A stretch of DNA of 64,000 bases, taken from Spirodela intermedia (lineage: Eukaryota > Streptophyta > Magnoliopsida > Alismatales > Araceae). The notes under the pieces were generated by a model. That model saw nothing but the letters and a program-made list of their open reading frames with translations, searched no databases and was not told where the DNA came from. Location of the stretch: contig LR746270.1 of assembly GCA_902729315.2 (NCBI GenBank), positions 6,829,221 to 6,893,220 on the forward strand, read 5' to 3'. Of the stretch, positions 25,986 to 39,146 are shown in pieces. A program made the translations under genes and the position numbers. The stretch's first letter is position 1. The number at the start of each line of letters is the position of its first letter.

Positions 25986-28900
25986 TGTCAATACTTATTT
26001 AGCCATATTCTATGAAAGGTTGTAGATCCCTAAAAAACTTTTTCATGACCCCTGAACAAAATCAGATCGAAACATCTAACTCAAACACTTTAGACAATCC
26101 TACACCAGAAGAAAATCAAATGGCCCAACAAAACACAAATAATGAGATAATGAGGCTCAAAGATCATTCTATCCCACTCCAATGTTGCCAATAACTAGAG
26201 TGAATGCACCTATAGGTAAGGGGGTGAATTTAGAGTAAATCATCATATTGTGCAAATGTTATCTAATTTTTATAAAATGAGTCATGAAGAACTATACAAG
26301 TACTTAGAAGATTTTTCTCAAGTATGTGAGATTTCTTATTATCTCAATGTCCCATGGAAGTGATCAAAATGAGACTGTTTCCTTTTACCCTTAAAGATAA
26401 AGCAAAAGAGTGAATTAGAGCCCTAGCCCAAGATTTAAATTCATGAGGTGAAATGGAGACCACTTTCTTAAAAAAATATTATCAATAGGGAGAACTAATG
26501 CCATAAGGAAGGCATTAAGAGATTTTAATCAAAGAATACAAGAATCATTTTATAAGGCTTGAGAGAGAATGAAAGAATATACTAGACAATGTCTCTAGTG
26601 GGATCAAAAATTGGCAGCTAATTGAAATATTTATGAAGGATTAAGAGATAAAGATAGACACATGATTGGTGCTACTAATGGTAAGACATTTATGAACAAA
26701 TTCAATGATGAAGACTTAGATTTAATTAAAATGTTGGTTAAGAATAATGCTCATCATATAGCATTAAATCAAAATAGAAGGCAAATAAGGCCTAGAAGAG
26801 GTGGAATGATTGAAACAGAAGCTATTGAATTCAAAATGTTCTTAGAAAAGTTTGATAAATTGACTAAAGATGTAAAAGCTTTGATGGGCAAGTCATCAGC
26901 AGCTCTTGCTCAAGTTTTTGAACAACCCATACATGACTAAGATATGACCGCATGTGCCATTTATTCTAGTTATGAACATGTAGAAATAGTGTCCTAGATA
27001 TGAAAGGTTGATGACTATAACTGATAGAGTTAGACCCCCTCAACCTATTGCTAGAAAACTCATGGTCAAAAATTACACCTCAACCTCTTGGCTACACAAT
27101 ATTATAAAAATTACAACAACCATAATAATAAAAAAATGATAATACGTATTAACCATCAATTTCCCATCAAATAACTCAAAATTTCCAACAACAAGCTCCC
27201 TTCTAGCAAATTTCACATCCACTGAATTTTCAATCCACTCAAGTAACCCATGCTACTCAAAATAAAGCTGCCCTAGCTACTAATGAATTGTTGAAGAAGT
27301 TGTTGTAGGAGCAAAGCGAGGAAATGCAAGATCTAAGGATAGAAATGGAAAAAATGAAGATGATGATGGGAAGATAGTCACAGCAAAGCTACACCACACC
27401 TGATAAACAAAAAGATAAAATGGTTGAGACAAGGTCAAGTGATTGTCAAGTAGGTCAATTTCCTACTCAACATGTTGTAAATCTTTGATATTTATATTTT
27501 TCAATAAATAAACATTATGTTCATAAAGTAAATAGTAAAGATTTAGAGTTAGAAACATTGCATGTTATTTCAAGACTTAGGAATGGAAAGAATTTTCCTA
27601 ACCCATGTGATATGAGTGAAGAAATAAAAGTTGAAATCAAATTGGAAGAAAAATCTAGCATAGATAAATCACACAAAAATATAGAAGAGTCAGCGAAGGA
27701 TGAACCTAAACTCAAGAGATATAAACTACATGTCCTTTTCCTAATGCTCTAAAAATATATAAAAAAAACTCAACCAATCTGATGAGCATTTATTAGAATT
27801 GTTCAAATAAGCTACAATACATATTTCATTAATTGATGTCATAGAACACATACCATTCTATACTAAATTTTTGAAAGGATTATGTACACCTAGTAAAAAG
27901 AAAAAATACATTCAATTATCTGAAACTATTAGTTCCACATTACTCAATCATATTCTTAAAAGCACAAGGATCTAATAGCACATTCGATTAAATCTATGGT
28001 TTTCACCCATTCATTATTTGATTCAAGTGCAAGTGTCAATATTCTTCCCAACATTATATATAATAAATTCAAAATGAGTGAGTTACAATCTATTTTTTTA
28101 GAATTACAACTAGTTGATGGGTGAGTTTCGTTATATGTGGACTGTTAGAAGATGTCATAGTTAAAATTGAAAGTTGTTATTTTCTAATGAATTTTATTAT
28201 TGTTGATATGAAGATGACTGAAAACATCAATCATGCTTGTATAACTCTTGGTAGACCTTTCGTAGCAACAGCCAAAGCCACAACAGATTAGGAAAAAAGA
28301 AAACTAGAGTTAAAATTTGACCAAGAAAAAGTTGAAATAAATATTTCTAAGCTATTGAAATATCCTAAATAATTAGTTGAGGATTGTTGCTTTGTAGATG
28401 CATATGATGAATTATTTGATGATGATTTTTTACAAGCTTCAAATATTTTTAATGAATTGTATGATAATTTTGAAATTCATGATACTTTGATGCATACCTA
28501 TGACCAGTAACTTGAATTAAAAACATGGCATCTACTCTCAAATATACACTTATTGATAAAAATAACACTTTTCCTATCATCATTTCTTCATCTTTAACAT
28601 CGACACAAGAAGAATAGGTGATGAACATTCTTCAATTGCATAGGGCAGCAATTGGTTGGTCTCTTGCTGACATCAAAGGCACTAATGTAGACATGTGTAT
28701 CCATAGAATTTTTATTGAAGAAAATGTTAAACCACCCTCTAGAGAAGCCCAAAGATGATTGAATCCTAAAATGTTAAAAGTGGTGAAGAAAGAGATTATG
28801 AAATGGTTAGATGTAAAAATCATATATGCCATCTCAGATAGCCTATGGGTGACCCATATCCATGTAGTACTCAAGAAAATAGGAATCATAATGACCATAA

Positions 28901-30569
28901 ATAAAAAAAGAGACGAAATTCAAACTAAATTACCGTCTAGTTGAAGAATTTGCATAGATTATAGGAATTTAAATGATGTAACAAAAAAAGACCCTTTTTT
29001 ACCTTTTATTGATCAGATTATTAATTTTACTTTTAGAAAAAATAGCTAGTAAATATTTTTTATATTTTTTAGATGGATGTTCTAGTTACAAATAGATATG
29101 CATCTTGATGATCAAGAAAAGATCACTTTACATGCTCTTTTGACACATGTATTTAGGAGAATATCCTTTGATTTATGTAATGTACCATCCACATTTCAAT
29201 GTTGCATATCTACCATATTTTCAAATTCATTTGGTGAATGTTTAGAAATTTTTATGGATGATTTTTTAGTTTTTGGTCAATCATTTGAGTGTTGTCTAGC
29301 TAACTTAGCAAAAGTCTTATAGTTGTGCATGGACAAAAACCTAGTGCTAAGTTGGGAGAAAATCCATTTCATGGTACAAAAGGTAGTGGTGATGGGCCAT
29401 CTAGTCAACAACCATAGATTAGAGGTGGGCAGGGCTAAGATACAAGTGATCCAAAATCTCTCCCTCCCCAATTCTATTAGACAATTGAGAGCTTTTTGGT
29501 TTGTGTTGGTTTGTATAGACATTTCATTAAAGACTTTGGTAGAGTTTCTACGGATGTTAATTTTGAAATAGATGATGTAGGCCAACAATATTTTTTACAG
29601 ATTAAGAGGGAACTTATAAGGCTTTAATTTTACAACCATCGAACTTGAGCCTCCCTTTTGAACTAATGTGTGATGCTTTAGATTTTGCAGTAGGAGTAGT
29701 GCTAGGTAATTTATTATGCAAGGCATACATTCGTCAACACTCAAGAAAATTACACTACTATAGAAAAACAATTATTGGTTATTATTTTTCTATTAGATAA
29801 ATTTTGATATTATTTGTTAGATAGTAAAATTATTATATACTTTGATCATTTTGCCCTTAAATATTTTTTTAGCAAGAAAGAAGCCAAACCTCAATTAATT
29901 ATGTCGGTTTTATTATTACAAGTATTTGATATAGAAATTAAAGATAGACGAGGATGTGAAAATTGTATAGCTGACCACCTATCTAAATTACATATATACA
30001 ATACAAATCCTATTGTTGATTTTTTTTCTAATGAACAGCTCCTTAGTATATGAACTAAAAAATTACCTTGATATACACCTATCGTCAAGTATTTAGTCAT
30101 TGGTCAAATTCCAAATTGGTGAAGAGTAAATGATAAAAAAATAAAATTCAAAGATATTTAATTCTATTTTTATGAAGAACTCGAATTATTTTATTTAGGA
30201 GTTGATTAGATTTTTAGATAATGCATCCCCGAAGATGAACAGCACAATGTATTAGATTGTTTTCATTCTTATTCTTTTGGTGGACATTTTGCATCCATAA
30301 AAACTATTGCAAAAATTCTACAATATGAGTTTTTTTGTCTACTATGTTTAAAAATTTGTTTGATTTTTGTAAATCTTGTTTGAAGTGTCAATCTGCAATC
30401 AACATAACTAAGAAATACTCATCAATACATCTTAATAGTTTTTTATTATCTTTCTAAGTGGATAAAGGCTATATCTACTAGAACAAATGATTGAAAGCTA
30501 GTCTTTAAATTTATTATACATTACATCTTTTTAAGTTTTGATTGTCCAAAAGTTATAATTAGTGATAAT
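25986..30569 (+). mobile_element. Degenerate Athila/Tat-type Ty3/Gypsy element: gag, protease, RT, RNase H, start of integrase
   Basis: Plus-strand gag-pol with many stops. Gag (about 26137-26990) has RLFPFTL-like and ERMKEYTRQ blocks, then FMNKFNDEDLDLIKMLVKNN, the Athila gag pattern. Protease region (about 28090-28380): GRPFVATAKATTD, then FDQEKVEINISKLLKYP. Reverse transcriptase (about 28620-29560): CIDYRNLNDVTKKDPFLPF and FMDDFLVF, the FMDDF catalytic motif. RNase H (about 29640-30050): SLPFELMCDALDFAVGVVLG, YFDHFALKYFFSKKEAKPQLI and CIADHLSKL. Integrase begins near 30210 (SFGGHFASIKTIAKILQYEF) and stops at 'agtgataat' near 30569, where a 3.8-kb insertion interrupts it. The integrase resumes at 34339. 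Non-functional. Confidence 0.85.
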
Positions 30570-30742
30570 TATAAATTAGTAGTCGTATCTATGTATTAAT
30601 ATCTTCTATATAGATGTTAATTAATGAGTAGATAACATAATTATACATATGTTACTAACTTATTATGACAATCATAATACTTTATCATTTAAGTCTTAAT
30701 ACATAACATTTTACTTATTTTATTTATATTGTGAGACTAACC

Positions 30743-30769
30743 CCACTTGACTTTTATGAAGTCAAGTGG
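30743..30769. repeat. Perfect hairpin at the left edge of the inverted arm
   Basis: CCACTTGACTT, a 5-nt loop, then AAGTCAAGTGG: an 11-bp perfect stem ending exactly where similarity between the arms begins (about 30770). Confidence 0.8.
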
Positions 30770-31654
30770 TGATTCTCTCACATTTTCTTAATTATTATTT
30801 GATTACAAGGACTTAGGTGAGCTCCTATTATGAGTTAGAGGTAATAAAAAAAGCTCAAGCCTTCAACCTAATGGAAAGCCTAAATCTTATGGAGAGGGCC
30901 AGTCTAATGTATTTATGAGTTCAAAAGAGGCCATCACCTTGGCCTAATTTATTTAGACTTAAAAAGGCTATCAAGAGATGAAATATAAGCCACCTATCTT
31001 AGGGTGCCTTAAAATGAGATTAAGAGAAAGATCAGAGTGTCATCCTCATGAATAATCTAAGTTGTCCATCAAGAGAGTCGATTATTAATCATAATTGTCT
31101 ATTAGAGGGGCCTAATTTTCAAGAGAAATAAGATATTTCACCTTCTCTTGGAGGACGTTTTTTGACTCTCTCTCTAGTAGTGGCTAGTTGAAGAAAACAA
31201 AGGAGAAATCAAGGCATAGTCAATAGTATTCTCATGCCCAAGATTATCATAGAGAAAAGATTACTTGGAGCACATCAAGATCGTCATAGATCAAACATCA
31301 CTCAGCCTAGGACTGACACACAACGAGGTTTGTGCAAGATTTAGATTTGAGGGGTCTATGTAATCCTCTCAATGATAGATTAACTTTTAATTCAAACTAG
31401 TTTTATCATTTATTTTATCATTCTATTGTGTTAGATACATTCTCTCTCCTATATCATACTTTTTATAACTCTTGTCTTCACCTTAATATATTTAATTTCA
31501 CCCTCTAAAATCTCACATATATATATAAGAAATAAAGTAAGTAGAATTCATACTCTCATTACCCATGTTCTATGACAATAGAAAAATGACAAAAAAATAA
31601 AACAAAAAATAGAAAATATAAAGGAAAAATTATATTCTCTCAATGACACCTACC

Positions 31655-31673
31655 TCCCTAGCAATGATGCCAA
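31655..31673 (-). other. Primer-binding-site-like sequence between the inverted arms
   Basis: On the minus strand the segment reads TTGGCATCATTGCTAGGGA. It resembles the PBS typical of Athila/Tat elements (TGGCGCCGTTGCCGGGGA, from memory) with several changes. It lies just downstream of the minus-oriented right arm, where a PBS would sit if that arm is an LTR. Confidence 0.5.
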
Positions 31674-32479
31674 TTTTATAAATTTGAATTGGAGCTTAAA
31701 TATGTCATCGTGATGTACCCAAGTTCATACAAATAATATTCTTAAAACCTTACTCTTCTATTTAGGATATAAGTAAAGGTCAATCCTCAAGGAGCATGGG
31801 TAATGAGAGTACGAATTCTACGTCTTTTATTTCTTATATAGATATATATATATATATATATGACATTATGAAGGACAAAATTAAATGTAAAATGGTGAAG
31901 ACAAGACTTCTGAAAAGTGTGACAAAGAAGAGAGAATATATCTAATATAATAGAATGATAAAATAAATAGTAAAACTAGTTTGAATTAAAAGTTAACATA
32001 TCTATGGAGAGGATTATAAGGATGTCCCAAATCTAGATCTTGTACAAACTTCATTGTGTGCCAGTCATAGGCCAAGTGATGCTCGATCTATGATTGTCTT
32101 GATGCGTTCTAGGTAATCTCTTTCCCATGATGATTTTAGGCATGTGAATGTCGTTGATCAAGCCTTGATTTATCTCCTATTTCTTTCAACTAGCCACTAC
32201 TAAAGAGAGAGTCAAAAAGTACCTTTCAAGAGGGGGACAAGATGTCTTAATCCTCTCAAGAATTAGGTATATCTAATGGACAGTTATGATTAATAATTAA
32301 CTCTCTTAATAGACGACTTAGATCATTACATGAAGGCAGCACTCTAATCATTCTCTTTATCTCATCTTAAGACAACCTAAGATGGGTGGCCTAGATCTCA
32401 TCTTTTGATAACTCTTTTAAGTCTAAATAAACTAGGCCAAGGTGACACCCTCTCTTGGATCTATTGATAAGTTTTTATT

Positions 32480-34195
32480 ATCATGAGTTAATAATTAATA
32501 AATAATATATTTTTAGCCTTAACTCATAAGAAATATAATTATATTTACATTAAATTATAAAAAAGTTTTTAATTAATTAATATATTTTTTTGGTTAATTA
32601 TGTGATTTTAAAAAAAATTGTATAATTTTTATAGTCTTATTTTTGAGATAAATAAAAAAATAAAATAAAAATATAAAAAAAGGAGGGGACCCACTAGTCA
32701 ATTGGGCCTATAAGTAGGTCAAAAGCACAATTAGGGGAGCCGCAAGTAGGGGCTCGAGCGACTATAGACTGACGGGGGCCTGTATGCGTCACTCTCCTTC
32801 CACGTCACTAGTGACCAACTAACTGATGGGTAAAGAGTAGTTGTACATGGAGGAGAAAAGAACTCATTGCTTGAAAATACGATATTATTATATATTAACT
32901 CAAAACTTTGGCATACAACTAATGTGGGACTAAACCCACATCACACCTTCTCTATAATGGTTTTGTTTATTTTAATACCTAAAATACCTTTTAATTATAA
33001 TAATAATATACTTATTATGATATCACTTTATAAGGGTATTAAAATATTTATTTCAATCTCTCTCATATAGGTGGGCGACCGACACGAGTTCAAATTCTAC
33101 TAGAGCTAAAACTCATATTCTTATCTAATTAAATCACAAATTTCTTGTAGATTTCTAATGAAGGATTAAGTCATCAAAATCGCTTGATCATTAACAAAAA
33201 TCTTATCGACATGATTCGTAGAGCATTATTACTAAAATTACCAAATGCTTCACAATAAATAGATCATAAATTTATTGAGTAAAGCATCTTTGATTGATGA
33301 TGAACAAGCCGTCATTAGGAAGAAGATGATATGTCGAGAGATAAATCACCACCTCCGAAGAGTGTACTAGATGCGATAAAGAGTCTCTTCTTACTGTGCA
33401 AACTTGAGGATGAAGCTCCCTAGTATGCGTCCCACCTCCATCTAACTCCTCTCCATTAAGTGATAGCCGTAGAAAAGCCACAAAGTTGTCATTTTTTTGT
33501 TCTGCTAGGTGATATCCATTGAAGACGATTTGACGACCCATTTCATCGATATTTAGACTTCGCAAGAAAATCTAAATATTGTCCACGTTGTCTTCGTCTA
33601 AGGAGAGCTTTCAAGACTATATACATTATACGACAATCCTCCCCAATACTTAGGATTTTAATGCATCATCGATGCATTACCGTCGCGACGTCAGAACTCT
33701 ATTTTCATACCTTTAATTTAATTTTCACTTCATTTAGTAATTATTTATATGATTTAAATTTACTAAACTATTCTTCATTCAATTACAATTCTTCTAATGT
33801 TTACACATCTTAATTTGATCAATTAAATTGTTTGTAATCACTTACATAAGAACTGTCAAACGGAACTCTATTTTTGTCTAATTTACATTCGTTCGGTGCT
33901 GACATCTACACCCTTATTTATTTTTTTTGTGAATTTTAAATATATTTTATATTTATTTCTTAATCAAAAATTTATAAAAAAATCACATTCTTTGAGAAAA
34001 ATACTGAAAAATGACCTGATACTATATTACATTCATATAATTGACTTAGAAAATTCACACTATTTATAAAACTTTTATTAAATTATAATTAATATATTTG
34101 TTCAAAAATACTTCTAAATATCTAAAAATTAATATTTTCTAATTTTATAAATTTTAAATTTACATGATTTACTATAGAACAACTAAGTCATGTTA
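32480..34195. mobile_element. Probable nested insertion splitting the right arm
   Basis: This stretch has no counterpart in the left arm, although sequence on both sides of it does. It includes 'atgtgggactaaacccacat' (about 32923-32943), a short inverted motif I recognise from plant transposon ends, and a minus-strand open frame (33272-33565) without known domain. Type and exact ends are unknown. Confidence 0.4.
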
Positions 34196-34338
34196 CCTAT
34201 AAACATATTAGATCGACCCTCTCTATAAGACTTGGGTTTTTTATTAGACTGAAGGCTTAAGCTTCTTTTATTACTTTCAACTCATAATAAGAGTTCACTT
34301 AAGTATTTGTAACCAAATAATTATTAAAAAAATTATCA

Positions 34339-34990
34339 ATAATAGGTTATATTTCAATAACTATCATTTTAGGGCCTTACTCAAAAAATATGGCATGTAG
34401 CATAAGATGACTACGTCATACCACCCACATACTAATGGTCAAATTGAAGTCACAAATAAAGAAATCAAAAAGCTTTTACAGAAATAGTTAGACTTGATGG
34501 TAAAGATTGGGTAAGTAAACTTCCTGATGTATTATAGACATAGAACAACTTATAAAAACCCTATAGAAATGTCGCCATATAGGCTGATTTTTGGTAAAGC
34601 TTGTCACTTACTCATTGAAATTGAACATAGAGCTTATTGGGCTATTAGAAAGTTCAATTTATCATTTGACGATACAAGAAAGAATTGAACTTTATAAATT
34701 CAAGAGTTAAAAAATTATGAAATAAGGCTTACGAAAATTTGATGATTTATAAAACTAGACTTAAAACTTTTCATAATAGGCAATTGAATCGTAAGCAGTT
34801 ATTTGAAGATCATAAAGTTTGACTCTATAATTCACATCTCAAAATATTTTTAGGAAAATTGAAATCAAGGTGGGACGGATCTTTTATTAGTATTAAATTG
34901 TTTGATTGTAGAGCAATGTTATTTGGTGATATCTAAATTTAAGATCAACCTTGGAGAAGATGGTTGCCTCATGTAACTTATCTAGCAGCT
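34339..34990 (+). mobile_element. 3' part of the interrupted Athila integrase
   Basis: This continues the integrase core after the insertion: YFNNYHFRALLKKYG, then TTSYHPHTNGQIEVTNKEIKKLLQ, then RTTYKNPIEMSPYRLIFGKACHL. These are the canonical 'YHPQTnGQ.E..N.eiK' and 'T.yKTpig.SPY.lvyGKacHLPvE' blocks of Athila/Tat integrases. Stop codons interrupt it. No 3' LTR follows; the minus-strand element below begins almost at once. Confidence 0.8.
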
Positions 34991-36983
34991 CCTCAATGAT
35001 ATGTAAACGAAATCTATTCCCAATCGTGGTTTGATTTAGTGCACAATAGTTCATATAGAATCATCTCTTTTCTTGATCTGTAGCATTAGACTGTTCAAAT
35101 ATCGAATGAATCCTATCAAGTACATCTGGTGAATCAATTTTTCAATCTCTTTTTTTTAGGCATGAGGATACTTGGGGGGACATATGTTGACTAATTTGAC
35201 ATTTGACTCTACTTTTATGTTATAGTCAATATCACATTGTGGAAGAAGTTAAGTGATTTCATCAAATACTCTAAGAAATTATTTTCTAAGGTCTCTCATA
35301 AGGCTTAGAAGGAGAAGTTGGTCTTCCACTTCTAACCACCTTTAATGAACCATTGTTATAGCTCCACCAAGACCTCATTCTTCTACTTTAGTGTCTTATA
35401 TAGTATTTTTAGAGTTTTATCATGCATGTTCAGTGGAGGCTTAATCTATTGATTGGTGACTTATCATGATAGATATTGTTCTCATTTCCCTCATAAAATT
35501 CAAGCCTCTTCATGGTGTAGATCCACTTCATCCTTATTATAATGTTGGTATTTTCTAGTGATAATAATAAGGAATCTTCACAAATCATGAGAATGTTCCC
35601 TTGTTGTCAGTGCCTAAGCTTTCCACATTTTCTTTAGTGCCAATAGTCACTTGATATGGGGTTGTCATTGCTACTCGAGGTCTAAATCTGCGGCAACTAG
35701 TTTCAAAATAAAATTATGAGTCATCCCCATTTCTATCAACATGGTAAGTACTTGGCCTTGGATGTTTAATCATAATTTTATGGTGCTTGGGATCCTATTC
35801 TCCACCATCAAGTAAGTTAATAGCTCATATTAACTAGATCTTCAATTGGTTCTTCATTGGGCAAAGAAATGCTCTCAGATTTTGAAATTTCCTTCAAGTC
35901 TTTGTCCACAGTTAAAGTCTACATCTCTTGATGAGCTTGGACTTCCTCTAGGATAAGTGTCATGTATTTGGATTTATTTGAGGGTTAGATATCATCATTT
36001 GTCATTCTGTTTGTGTCCCATAGATTGTGAGACAATGTGCAACGTTGAGTATGGTTTGGACCCCTGCTATAGTTGAGTCTATTATTGACTTAGAGGCCTT
36101 ATGACTTTGAAACTTGTTGTTGGTTAAGTGGAGGATAATGTTTCTTGCCTCAACTGTATTGGTTAGTTCAGCCCTTCAAGCTCTAGAAGCATAACTTGCA
36201 TCCTAGTTTCCTTCTTCAGCCTCTTGAGAAATGTTTTCTCGAGGATAGGCTAAAGAAAATCCTCTAGAATGACAACCATGAGCTTGAACTCAACTTCTAT
36301 TTAATCTCCCAAAAGCATTAGTAGATAGAGCCTATCTGAATATTGTTGAACCATTCTAAAATTTTATGACAAAGATCTTTCCAATCTATGAAAACTTCAT
36401 GCTCAATCATCCATTTGAATCATGATAATGCATTTTCTTTAGGGTTAGCCACATTTGTCACTAATATTTCATATCATTCATCTGGTGTATAGAAAAGAAT
36501 AAGTTAGCATGAAATATTCTCCCTTTCGAGTTTCTCCATTTAAAAGGAGCATCTCTAATTGTTAATGGGTATTCCATGTTTTGGCAAACATCTATGCATC
36601 ATTAGATAGTCTTCCATGAGGACATTCTGCTTTGTGAGGATGTGCCCACTCATGCTTGGTTGGTTTGTCAGCTTGTACTTGAGACGACCTACCAAGTGAG
36701 ATTTGATGCTCAAATGTCCTTAATTTCCTTCAACATAAGCTCGTACTGAGATGAAATGTTGACAGAATATTTTCAAGACACAAATGAGATAGTCCAATTG
36801 TTGCATTGATACTACTTCTCATTCCACTAAGGTAAACCACATCTCGCTTCAGGTTGGGTCTTAGGTGACATCTCATTTTCTACAAGCTCCCATATCTCAT
36901 ATCCCAACAAAAGTCACCAACTCATTTTCTACAAGCTCCCATCTATTATTGGTCTTAGGTGGCATCTAACTCTGATACCAAGA
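34991..36983 (-). mobile_element. Truncated minus-strand Ty3/Gypsy element: gag, protease, start of RT
   Basis: On the minus strand, starting at the PBS (36970-36980, reading TGGTATCAGA), comes a decayed gag region (about 36900-36000). A protease follows near 35760-35690 with MLIEMGMTHNFILKLVA, the family's LIDSGATHNFI with the catalytic Asp-Ser-Gly lost. The reverse transcriptase start is at about 35160-35030 (KEIEKLIHQMYLIGFIR followed by IKKRDDSI). The copy ends there; the rest of pol and the 3' LTR are missing. Many stops are present. Confidence 0.75.
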
Positions 36984-37338
36984 TGACAAGACCCTCTCCT
37001 TCGTAGCCTTACTTGGGAGAGGGAGATTATCAAAGAAAGAAAGAAAATGAGGGAAATAGACACCACAAGACTCAAAATAGAGATTAAATAATCAAAAGAT
37101 AAAGAGGCTCAATAATAACAAACAAAAAAAGGAATAGATAGAGTAAAATAACAAAGGAAAAAGATAAAGGGAGTAGGGGAAGGGGTGGTATTGAGGAAGA
37201 TATGAAGTTGGTTGCTTCAAAATGACAATCTCCTATGCTCTACTTCAAGAATGACTCCCAAAAGCTCCCTCCATCCATAGGTTCTAAGCATTCTTATAAG
37301 ATGGGCAGTTCTCCCCACATCATGTGCAAATGTTGTCA
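36984..37338 (-). mobile_element. 5' LTR of the minus-strand Gypsy element
   Basis: In minus orientation it runs from TGACAACA to CTTGTCA (TG...CA ends), followed after 3 nt by the initiator-Met tRNA primer-binding site TGGTATCAGAG. It is the same family as the solo LTR at 23675-24003, without that copy's expanded GA tract. Confidence 0.75.
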
Positions 37339-38950
37339 CATCCTTAGGGGTACTTGGCATGTGCAAATGCTGCATCACAAACTTTACCCTTAATCCTTAG
37401 ATAGTTAAGAGAGTTGACAAGGAGGAATGGTTGTTGAAATAGTCGTCATTTGAAAATCGTATTTTTTTCTCCTTTGTCCTTATTTTGGTGAAATGCACAT
37501 TTATGAGGTAAGTTGGACCACCTTTTTTTAGCTCTTATCAAGACAATTGGTCAAGTTAAAATAGGCCTTAAATAGCCCATATGTGAAATCTGAAAAATAT
37601 AAAAAAATAACTATAAATAATGAAAAATTTATAACTCTCTCAATACTTAAAGTTTTTATGAATAGTCATCAGCTTTAGATTCCTCTTTTTTATCAACTTT
37701 ATATTGACTATTCATATGCCTATATATGTGACACATTTTTTTGAGATAAAAACCTATTTTTGTTGGAAGAGTCAAGCTTTATTTTTCCTATATACAAACA
37801 TATAAAATTATCAATCTTGTAAAATTAATAATTAATCAACATATTAATCATTTTCTTTAAATTTTATTTTACTTGACTCCTCATTCAAATACCTTTATAT
37901 TGGTTACTCATATGCTTATATTATTGAAGTAATCTAGTGCAGAAAATCTAAATATTAAGATTTAGATATAAGAAGATAACACATCTGCTCCACACATACT
38001 TTTATTACCTTTTTAGTTATATAGTGTAACATTTATAACCTTGATGAGAATTTAAAATATATGAGATATTCTTATGATCTAGACCTATTTTTTTGTTAAA
38101 ATGATCTATACTCATCAATCTCATCAAATACACAATTTGAATTAAGTCTATATAACATATTATTAATTTCAAGATTTCATATTAATATTTAAAGATCATT
38201 AAAATCATAATGAGTTAATCCACAACTCAAGAATTCTATTTATTTATTTATAAAAAAAGCATTCAAAAAATACAAAATATAAAATTGTACCTGAATTTGA
38301 CTGAAAATATCATTTTTTCACATGAGAATCGTGGAGAATCATCTCTTATGGCCATGTTTTCACTAAACATGTAGACAAGTACAACAGAAGTTTGAGATCA
38401 GTTTAAAATATTTTGTTATCATTTAGAATTAAAAAAAAGAGTCAATTTATATGAGGAGGTAGAGGAAATTACCAAAAAGTACAACAATATTACCACAAAA
38501 CCTACAAAAGATTAAACACAATTATTTTTCATAAAAACTTAAAATAGTATAAGTGAAAAATTTGAGAGTAACAAAATTAGAGAAGATAAATGACATACTA
38601 CAAAGTTGTGATCTTTTATAATGTTCATTATTTGTATTAGTTGTGGAGAAATTTTTAACTCTAGAAAGTTATTAGATGTGTTTGAACATCTTTATGAAGT
38701 AGTGAATCTAGGGAAAGCATTGTACTTGGTCTTCAAAGGCTTCAAATCTAACAAAAGTGAACTAGGAGCTTATTTGCTTGCCGATTTAGAGCCACAAGGA
38801 TTGCACTCTTTAAGTCATGAATCTAGCACTTAGTACTTAGTTGACACATTTATATTTGTAAAAAACCCCTAATAAAATTGAATGTACATTTTTACCCTAA
38901 AAATTCACCCTTGTGGTGCATTTAGAACTAGCATTTTCTTAATGTTGCAA
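37339..38950. other. AT-rich spacer
   Basis: No gene recognised. One plus-strand frame (38621-38833, 70 codons) has fairly ordinary composition but no domain I know and no start context of note. It is probably transposon debris. Confidence 0.35.
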
Positions 38951-38957
38951 TTAGGCA

Positions 38958-39146
38958 TTGAGAATAGGTGGTGGCTTCATGACCGCCACTGATATATGTT
39001 GGGCTTACATGGCTATTATGAGACATGTGGCAGCATTACATTGGCTGCTAGGAATAGGTGGCAGCAAGCTTACATGGCTACTTTGGAACATGTGGCAGTC
39101 TAATAGTGGTTGTAGGAATAGGTGGCGGGCTTACATGGCTAACTAG
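38958..39146 (+). repeat. Three imperfect direct repeats (aataggtgg...gcttacatggct)
   Basis: 'aataggtgg(c/t)' occurs near 38964, 39054 and 39118, each followed by 'gcttacatggct' (39002, 39068, 39130), with interspersed 'acatgtggcag' strings. The copies are diverged and of unequal spacing, so this is a decayed tandem array in the far promoter of the exchanger gene. Confidence 0.6.

Larger units (their letters stand above)
30570..34338. mobile_element. 3.8-kb insertion in the Athila integrase, built of large inverted LTR-like arms
   Basis: The integrase reads ISDN up to 30569 and continues with YFNNYHFRALLKKYG from about 34344, so the intervening DNA is an insertion. A possible 5-bp target duplication ATAAT sits at 30565-30569 and 34339-34343. 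Inside, 30770-31575 and about 31795-32475 are inverted copies of each other (for example 'cttttaattcaaactagtttta' against its reverse complement near 31990). The outer end of the left arm also matches, inverted, 34195-34338. The simplest reading is a right arm interrupted by a further insertion at about 32480-34195. No intact protein is present. Confidence 0.7.

Noticed and set aside
33073-33090. tRNA/SINE B-box-like 'gagttcaaattc'
   Set aside because: No A box at the right distance and no cloverleaf could be folded, so a SINE or tRNA is not supported.
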